From NCBI GenBank assembly GCA_016930115.1, contig JAFGHN010000147.1, positions 1 to 10,867 on the forward strand: DNA of 10,867 bases, written 5' to 3'. The notes below the pieces were generated by a model. It was given only the letters and a program-made list of their open reading frames with translations, was not told where the DNA came from and made no database searches. The translations under genes and the position numbers were made by a program. The DNA is from Spirochaetales bacterium (GTDB lineage Bacteria > Spirochaetota > Spirochaetia > ARS1246). Of this stretch, positions 6,980-10,867 are shown one piece after another; within the stretch, counting starts at the first letter, position 1, and each line of letters begins with the position of its first letter.

Positions 6980-7654
6980 ATGAACGATCATACGCCTGTC
7001 TTTCTGGCGGTGTCGCTGCTGTCCGCAGATTTCGCCGATGTCGCCGGGGCAGTGACAAGAATCGAAGAATCCGGCGCGGATTGGATTCACATCGATGTGA
7101 TGGATGGAAGTTTTGTACCGAATCTGACCTTCGGGCCCAAAATGGTCGCCGATGTCCGGAAGCGCACAAAACTTCCGCTCGACGTTCACCTCATGACTGA
7201 GCATCCTGAAACGCTCGTCGCCGATTTCATAGAAGCGGGGGCCGATTATCTTACCTTTCACCTTGAAGCCACGGTGCATGTTCACGGCCTCATCACCCAG
7301 ATACAGGGCAAAGGTGTTAAAGCCGGGATCTCAATTGTACCTTCGACTCCCGCTTCCGCGATTGCGGAATTATTATCGATGGTGGACCTCATTTTGGTGA
7401 TGACGGTGAATCCCGGATTTGGCGGACAAAAGCTCATCGAAAAGTGCCTTGAAAAGGTTCGGTTCTTTGACAGGTATCGAAAAGAAAGCGAGGCCGGTTA
7501 CCTGATTGAAGTTGACGGCGGAGTCAACCGGGATACGGCCCTGGCTGTCCGGGATGCAGGAACCGATGTTCTGGTGTCCGGGTCGGCTTTTTTTGCGGCG
7601 CAGGATCCTCGTGATGAGGTGCGCTTCCTTAAGGGGATTTCGGGACGGGAGTGA
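6980..7654 (+). CDS. rpe: ribulose-phosphate 3-epimerase
   Basis: Rpe interconverts D-ribulose 5-phosphate and D-xylulose 5-phosphate in the non-oxidative pentose phosphate pathway, in the cytoplasm. The 224-residue product has the family length and a complete (beta/alpha)8-barrel signature set: SLLSADF near the N-terminus, HIDVMDGSFVPNLTFGP (metal ligands His37 and Asp39, the latter also catalytic), DVHLM (His70), VMTVNPGFGGQ (141-150) and EVDGGVN (Asp179, the second catalytic acid and metal ligand). The usual Pro before SILSAD is Val11 here, a minor departure. The ATG at 6980 is preceded closely by AGAAGAG. It is divergent from the TPR-greA-VWA operon and is the first of the rightward genes. 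The following gene starts 95 bp downstream, so rpe may be transcribed alone or read through. Confidence 0.97.
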   Translation: MNDHTPVFLAVSLLSADFADVAGAVTRIEESGADWIHIDVMDGSFVPNLTFGPKMVADVRKRTKLPLDVHLMTEHPETLVADFIEAGADYLTFHLEATVHVHGLITQIQGKGVKAGISIVPSTPASAIAELLSMVDLILVMTVNPGFGGQKLIEKCLEKVRFFDRYRKESEAGYLIEVDGGVNRDTALAVRDAGTDVLVSGSAFFAAQDPRDEVRFLKGISGRE

Positions 7655-7680
7655 GATCCCATTCGCGCTCTTTCTTTAGT

Positions 7681-7709
7681 TTGCAGTTTTTTTCGTCGAT
7701 GTTTAGAAT
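7681..7709 (+). promoter_or_regulatory. candidate sigma-70-type promoter downstream of rpe
   Basis: TTGCAG (7681-7686, three of six to the -35 consensus) and TAGAAT (7704-7709, five of six to the -10 consensus) are exactly 17 bases apart in the gap after rpe. Transcription would start near 7716, leaving a leader of about 34 bases before the TTG start at 7750. This could give the envelope gene set its own transcript, separate from rpe. No convincing terminator precedes it. Confidence 0.35.
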
Positions 7710-7736
7710 GAAAAAGGTCTCAAACCACTGTCGTAC

Positions 7737-7743
7737 AGGAGAG
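7737..7743 (+). promoter_or_regulatory. ribosome-binding site deciding a TTG start
   Basis: AGGAGAG ends six bases before the in-frame TTG at 7750. The earlier in-frame candidates (GTG 7651, ATG 7699, ATG 7708) lack such a site and would put 14 to 33 extra polar residues ahead of the signal peptide. Confidence 0.6.
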
Positions 7744-7749
7744 CGTGTC

Positions 7750-8664
7750 TTGACATTCAAATTGAGATCCATAGTTATGGCGGGCCTGCTGCTCATACCG
7801 GTTGCTCTGCCTGCCCAGGATTCGGGCGACTCTCTCGTCCGCCGCGCGATCACAACGTTTGGCCAGGGCCTCTACGACGAATCGCTGCGGCTGTTCAGAA
7901 ACGTTATCCTCAATTCATCGATGAGCGACTACCACGGGGACAGTTATTTCTGGATAGCGAAATCTTATATGGCGCTTGGGCAATACGAGAACGCATCCAA
8001 GAACCTTGAGTTCTTCCTTTCCGAATACCCTGTTAATAAGTATTACGAAGAGGGCCTTTATCAAAGGGGCCGGCTTGACTTCCTGCAGGGTGAACACGAA
8101 TCGGCGATACAGATACTCGAGGACTTCATAGATCAGTACCCCGATTCGTCTTTCGCGGCAAACAGCTATTTTTGGATAGGTGAATCCCTGTACGTCCTTG
8201 GTCATTTCGACGAGGCCCTTGAGATTTTCGAAACAGTCGAGGCCAACTATCCGACAAGTTTCAAGATCGAAGCCGCCAGATACAGAATTTCTCTCATCGA
8301 ATTGAAAGAGCGCGAACGCGAATTGCTCAAGCTGCTTAAATGGAGTCATGAAGAATACCTTCGCGCATTGGAAGAATTCGACCGAAAAGAGCGGGAATAC
8401 GAGCAAGCGCTTATTGCATACCAGCGCAAAATAAGGGAATACGAAACAGCAACCACTGAAGATCCGCGGGTGTCATCTCTGCAGAAACAGGTGGCTGATC
8501 TCGAAAAGACGATTCAAGGTTACAGGGACAGGCTGCAAGCGATGAGTGCGGAAGCAGGAAAAGAAGCACCGCGACCGGCCTATGAAAGCGAGCTTCTCGA
8601 GCTGAAAGAGAAGGCGTTGGATCTGAAGGCATACTACCTTGTGTGGCTTTCTGCGCTCGAGTAG
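7750..8664 (+). CDS. exported TPR and coiled-coil protein (CpoB/YbgF-like repeats)
   Basis: Read from TTG 7750, the 304-residue product begins with a signal peptide (basic TFKLRS, then a hydrophobic run ending LPA-QD). No lipobox cysteine is present, so it should be a soluble periplasmic protein. Four TPR-like units follow (about 28-190), two of them near copies: SYFWIAKSYMALGQYENAS and SYFWIGESLYVLGHFDEAL. The pattern of hairpins ending in YP resembles CpoB/YbgF and BamD-type repeats, envelope scaffolds of Gram-negative bacteria. From about 190 to the end it is a charged, heptad-rich coiled coil (REREYEQALIAYQRKIREYE; LQKQVADLEKTIQGYRDRL), the reverse of CpoB, where the coiled coil comes first. 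So I would not call it CpoB. The next gene starts 10 bp after its stop, indicating an operon. Confidence 0.87.
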   Translation: MTFKLRSIVMAGLLLIPVALPAQDSGDSLVRRAITTFGQGLYDESLRLFRNVILNSSMSDYHGDSYFWIAKSYMALGQYENASKNLEFFLSEYPVNKYYEEGLYQRGRLDFLQGEHESAIQILEDFIDQYPDSSFAANSYFWIGESLYVLGHFDEALEIFETVEANYPTSFKIEAARYRISLIELKERERELLKLLKWSHEEYLRALEEFDRKEREYEQALIAYQRKIREYETATTEDPRVSSLQKQVADLEKTIQGYRDRLQAMSAEAGKEAPRPAYESELLELKEKALDLKAYYLVWLSALE

Positions 8665-8674
8665 AGGTAATGAG

Positions 8675-9670
8675 ATGAAGAAAGTATCACTCGTAATTTT
8701 GTTCGCCCTGCTTGTAGTTGTCTCTTCGACAGCCTTGACAATCTCCAATGATAATCTTGAGCTCAGGCTGTTCGAACAGAACGGCAGGTTTTCGCTGTAC
8801 GCAATACAGAGCGACGGCACCAAGAAATCGCTGCTTGTCCAGGACGATCCGAGAACCACCATTCTGACTGTGCTTGCAGAAAACAAGATATACAGGATGG
8901 GAGATTCTTTTGAGTTCAGGCAACAGGTTGCCGGGCAAGGTAATTCCGCTTCTTTCACCTGGCGCAGCGCTTCATTGGCCGTCACGGAAAGCTTCACACT
9001 TCAGGGCGCTTCATTGAGTATAAACGTGAAAATCGAAAACATCTCGGAAAGGGACATCCGCATAGGTGTTCGTTATCTTCTTGATACTTACCTGGGGGAA
9101 AAGGGGAGGCACTTTACTGCTGATGGTCTTCCCGTCGAGACTGAAACTGATTATGTGTGGGCGACTCCCTATGAGATTATTTCGTCAAACCAAACCGATA
9201 TGCAGTTGGTGATTGAAACAACGGATTCCGGCATCACCGAACCGGATAGAATCGTCCTTGCCAACTGGAAACGTCTCAACGATGCGGCATGGAGTTTCGA
9301 GGCCAACCAGAGTCGTGATTTCAATCTCCTTCCGTATTCGATCAATGATTCCGCCGTGGCGCTCTATTATGAGCCCCAGGTTGTGGGGAGCGGTACCACC
9401 CGTTCCGTAACCCTGCAAATGAAGTGGGAAGATCCGTCCAAGCTGATTCCGTCGTCAGGCGCCGGAGGAACATCAACCCGTACTTCGGGCGAGAACAGCC
9501 AGCTTCGTGAAGACATTCGGGCCGAGATGATCAAGATTGATTCGCTCATCATCCAGATCGACACCCTGCTTGATGCACAGACGCCTCCCAACGATACAAC
9601 CGTTGATGCTGTCAACGGTTCCCTGCAGGATCTTGAAGAACGTAAGAAAGAGTTGACCGGGCAACAGTAA
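8675..9670 (+). CDS. exported beta-rich protein of unknown function
   Basis: The 331-residue product starts at ATG 8675, preceded by AGAGGT at a six-base spacing. The in-frame ATG at 8639 would lie inside the previous gene and before the signal peptide. Residues 1-22 form a signal peptide (MKKVSLVILFALL…STALT). Residues about 23-252 alternate short strands as in a beta-sandwich, including VKIENISERDIRIGVRYLLDT (119-138). That pattern resembles 'VGVR-x-LLDT' beta-sandwich domains in various secreted bacterial proteins (memory-based resemblance, not a database match). A Gly/Ser/Thr-rich linker (about 259-275) leads to a C-terminal helical, probably coiled-coil tail (about 276-330). It is predicted periplasmic or secreted. 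Its position between two TPR genes suggests a shared envelope task. No catalytic motif is recognised. Confidence 0.87.
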   Translation: MKKVSLVILFALLVVVSSTALTISNDNLELRLFEQNGRFSLYAIQSDGTKKSLLVQDDPRTTILTVLAENKIYRMGDSFEFRQQVAGQGNSASFTWRSASLAVTESFTLQGASLSINVKIENISERDIRIGVRYLLDTYLGEKGRHFTADGLPVETETDYVWATPYEIISSNQTDMQLVIETTDSGITEPDRIVLANWKRLNDAAWSFEANQSRDFNLLPYSINDSAVALYYEPQVVGSGTTRSVTLQMKWEDPSKLIPSSGAGGTSTRTSGENSQLREDIRAEMIKIDSLIIQIDTLLDAQTPPNDTTVDAVNGSLQDLEERKKELTGQQ

Positions 9671-9681
9671 CTGAAAAGTTC

Positions 9682-10767
9682 ATGAAGGGCGATTTTAAGA
9701 AAGCGGCAAAACTGTACAGACGCGCAAAATACCCTCAGGTAATACGGTTGCTTGAGCCGCAAATCTTCAGATACAGACAGAATTACGGCTACTTCTATCT
9801 TGTGGGTATGTCCTGTCTGAATACGGGGGATCTCGGCGGCGCCAGTACGTATTTGCAGCGGGGTCTCGGTTTGAAGCCCAACGATGCCAACGCGTGCCTG
9901 GGGCTTGCGTTGGTCCATTTGAAACGACAGGAGATCCAGGAAGCTATTCGCTGCTATCTTGAGGTGTTGGAATCAGACCCCGGGAACAAGATTGCCGCTA
10001 GAGGATTAACGCTTCTTCAGAAAGACGCCTCCGTGACAGGAATACAGCAACTAAAGGATTCGGGCCGTCTCAGCCGGCTCATGCCGGACCGCCGCCGAGG
10101 GGCGGCGCGGGCAGCATTTCTGATAGTGACGTTTGCTCTGATATTGACAGGCGCTTTTGTTACACTCTGGTACACGGGAGCGCTGGATGCGACCGAGGTA
10201 ATTCGTGAGCCATCCGTCGAGATGATCAGCATCGAGAACATCGGCAATCTTGTCGATTTTTCGGGAGAGTACCGTTACTTGCTCACCGAAAAGGAAATTC
10301 GCGATAGCTTTATTGCGGCAAAAAAACATTTCTCAAACTTCGACGATAATCTCGCACAGAGAGAGATCAACCGCCTTCTTGGCTCCAACGCCACCATCAC
10401 CGTCAAAGAACAGGTACGCCTCATCGCCGGGTATATCCCCAAACCCAACTTTACCACCGTCAAACACCGCTTCGATTATCAGGTAGTCGCGGCCGATCCC
10501 TTTCTTTACAGCGACACCTATGTGGTGTGGTCAGGAAAACTGACGAATCTCGCTGTATCCGATGAAAAGATTTCTTTTGATCTGCTTGTCGGGTACGAAA
10601 AAAACCAGTTGCTTCTTGGGGTTGTCCCGGTTGTTCTCAGATTCGCGGCCTCCCTCAATATCGGCGATGCTGTTGAGGTTCTCGGGAAAGTGAAAGTGAC
10701 TGAAAACGAGGGCTTCTACCTCGAAGTGGTTTCCCTCCACAAACTGCAGACAAGAGAAACGACCTGA
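9682..10767 (+). CDS. membrane-anchored TPR protein with extracytoplasmic OB-like domain
   Basis: The 361-residue product has cytoplasmic TPR-like repeats (about 5-115: YGYFYLVGMSCLNTGDLGGA, ANACLGLALVHLKRQEIQEA) and an Arg-rich juxtamembrane stretch (DRRRGAAR, 136-143). A single transmembrane helix (about 144-164) follows. The positive-inside rule puts the TPRs in the cytoplasm and the C-terminal ~195 residues in the periplasm. The outer part has a helical section (about 195-250), then a beta-rich end (about 270-356: VVWSGKLTNL…ISFDLLVGYE…LNIGDAVEVLGKVKV) whose strand layout and GDxVxVxGKV signature resemble OB folds (inference). ATG 9682 has a poor ribosome-binding site and lies 11 bp after the previous stop. 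Its own stop overlaps the dtd start in TGATG. It could link cytoplasmic partners to the exported proteins encoded just upstream; function unknown. Confidence 0.88.
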   Translation: MKGDFKKAAKLYRRAKYPQVIRLLEPQIFRYRQNYGYFYLVGMSCLNTGDLGGASTYLQRGLGLKPNDANACLGLALVHLKRQEIQEAIRCYLEVLESDPGNKIAARGLTLLQKDASVTGIQQLKDSGRLSRLMPDRRRGAARAAFLIVTFALILTGAFVTLWYTGALDATEVIREPSVEMISIENIGNLVDFSGEYRYLLTEKEIRDSFIAAKKHFSNFDDNLAQREINRLLGSNATITVKEQVRLIAGYIPKPNFTTVKHRFDYQVVAADPFLYSDTYVVWSGKLTNLAVSDEKISFDLLVGYEKNQLLLGVVPVVLRFAASLNIGDAVEVLGKVKVTENEGFYLEVVSLHKLQTRETT

Positions 10768-10867
10768 TGCGCGCCGTTGTCCAACGGGTTCGTGATTGCC
10801 GGGTAACCGACAGCGGAGTATTGAGCGGCGCGATCAAGGACGGCCTCCTCGTTTATCTTGGAGTCTG
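10767..10867 (+). CDS. dtd: D-aminoacyl-tRNA deacylase, N-terminal part (cut by window end)
   Basis: The first 33 codons match the start of the Dtd family: MRAVVQRV, then a strand (CRVTDSGVLSGAI) and KDGLLVYLGV, as in the E. coli protein (MIALIQRV…GAGLLVLLGV). Dtd hydrolyses D-amino acids, especially D-Tyr, from mischarged tRNA as a cytoplasmic proofreading step; the full protein is about 145-150 residues. Its catalytic SQFTL and Gly-cisPro motifs would lie beyond the window, so activity cannot be judged. The ATG shares its A with the TGA of the preceding gene (TGATG), so translation is probably coupled to the membrane TPR gene, although the two have no obvious functional link. Confidence 0.86.
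   Translation, partial: MRAVVQRVRDCRVTDSGVLSGAIKDGLLVYLGV

Noticed and set aside
7633..7692. Possible terminator after rpe (GGGA…TCCC pairing and a later T-run)
   Set aside because: The stem is only about 4 bp with poor geometry, and the T-run lies over 20 bases further on, so it does not fit an intrinsic terminator.
7651..7749. Upstream in-frame starts (GTG 7651 overlapping the rpe stop, ATG 7699, ATG 7708) for the exported TPR gene
   Set aside because: They lack a good ribosome-binding site and bury the signal peptide; the GTG overlap with the rpe stop is tempting but the TTG at 7750 has AGGAGAG at ideal spacing.
7915..8406. A 163-codon - strand ORF opposite the exported TPR gene
   Set aside because: Its composition is what the reverse complement of charged helical repeats gives; no independent evidence of coding.
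10090..10107. GC-only hairpin (7-bp stem CGCCGCC/GGCGGCG, loop GAGG)
   Set aside because: It falls in codons for an Arg/Ala-rich juxtamembrane stretch and has no following T-run, so it is not a terminator; the GC-rich Arg codons explain it.

Overview
The window reads as chromosomal DNA of a spirochaete, probably from the order Spirochaetales (inference). The best clue is an 896-residue GreA in which the usual ~160-residue factor is the C-terminal end of a long helical protein. As I recall, that architecture is known from spirochaetes and chlamydiae. The abundance of exported TPR, HEAT and VWA proteins fits. No mobile element, CRISPR array, tRNA or rRNA was seen; coding density is very high.

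Left part (1-3144): a + strand exported HEAT-repeat protein (start corrected to a GTG at 112) follows what may be the last codons of an upstream gene. It converges, with only 6 bp between stop codons, on a - strand VWA-domain membrane protein.

Middle (3144-6816, - strand): three closely spaced genes read right to left: a cytoplasmic TPR protein, the long GreA, and the VWA membrane protein, with gaps of 17 and 16 bp. They are probably one operon, transcribed from the 163-bp divergent intergenic region at 6817-6979. That region also holds a possible 19-codon leader ORF with a good ribosome-binding site.

Right part (6980-10867, + strand): rpe (ribulose-phosphate 3-epimerase), an exported TPR/coiled-coil protein (TTG start at 7750), an exported beta-rich protein, a membrane-anchored TPR protein with an extracytoplasmic OB-like tail, and the beginning of dtd (D-aminoacyl-tRNA deacylase), cut by the window edge. 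Spacing is tight after 7750, with a TGATG stop/start overlap into dtd. A candidate promoter lies in the 95-bp gap after rpe.

The housekeeping genes (greA, rpe, dtd) are confidently named. The other five proteins are recognised by fold or repeat type only. The most interesting points are the Tudor/CarD-like segment inside the GreA extension, the pairing of GreA with a VWA plus FHA-like membrane protein, the poorly described envelope gene trio between rpe and dtd, a perfect 10-bp inverted repeat within greA, and the possible leader ORF.
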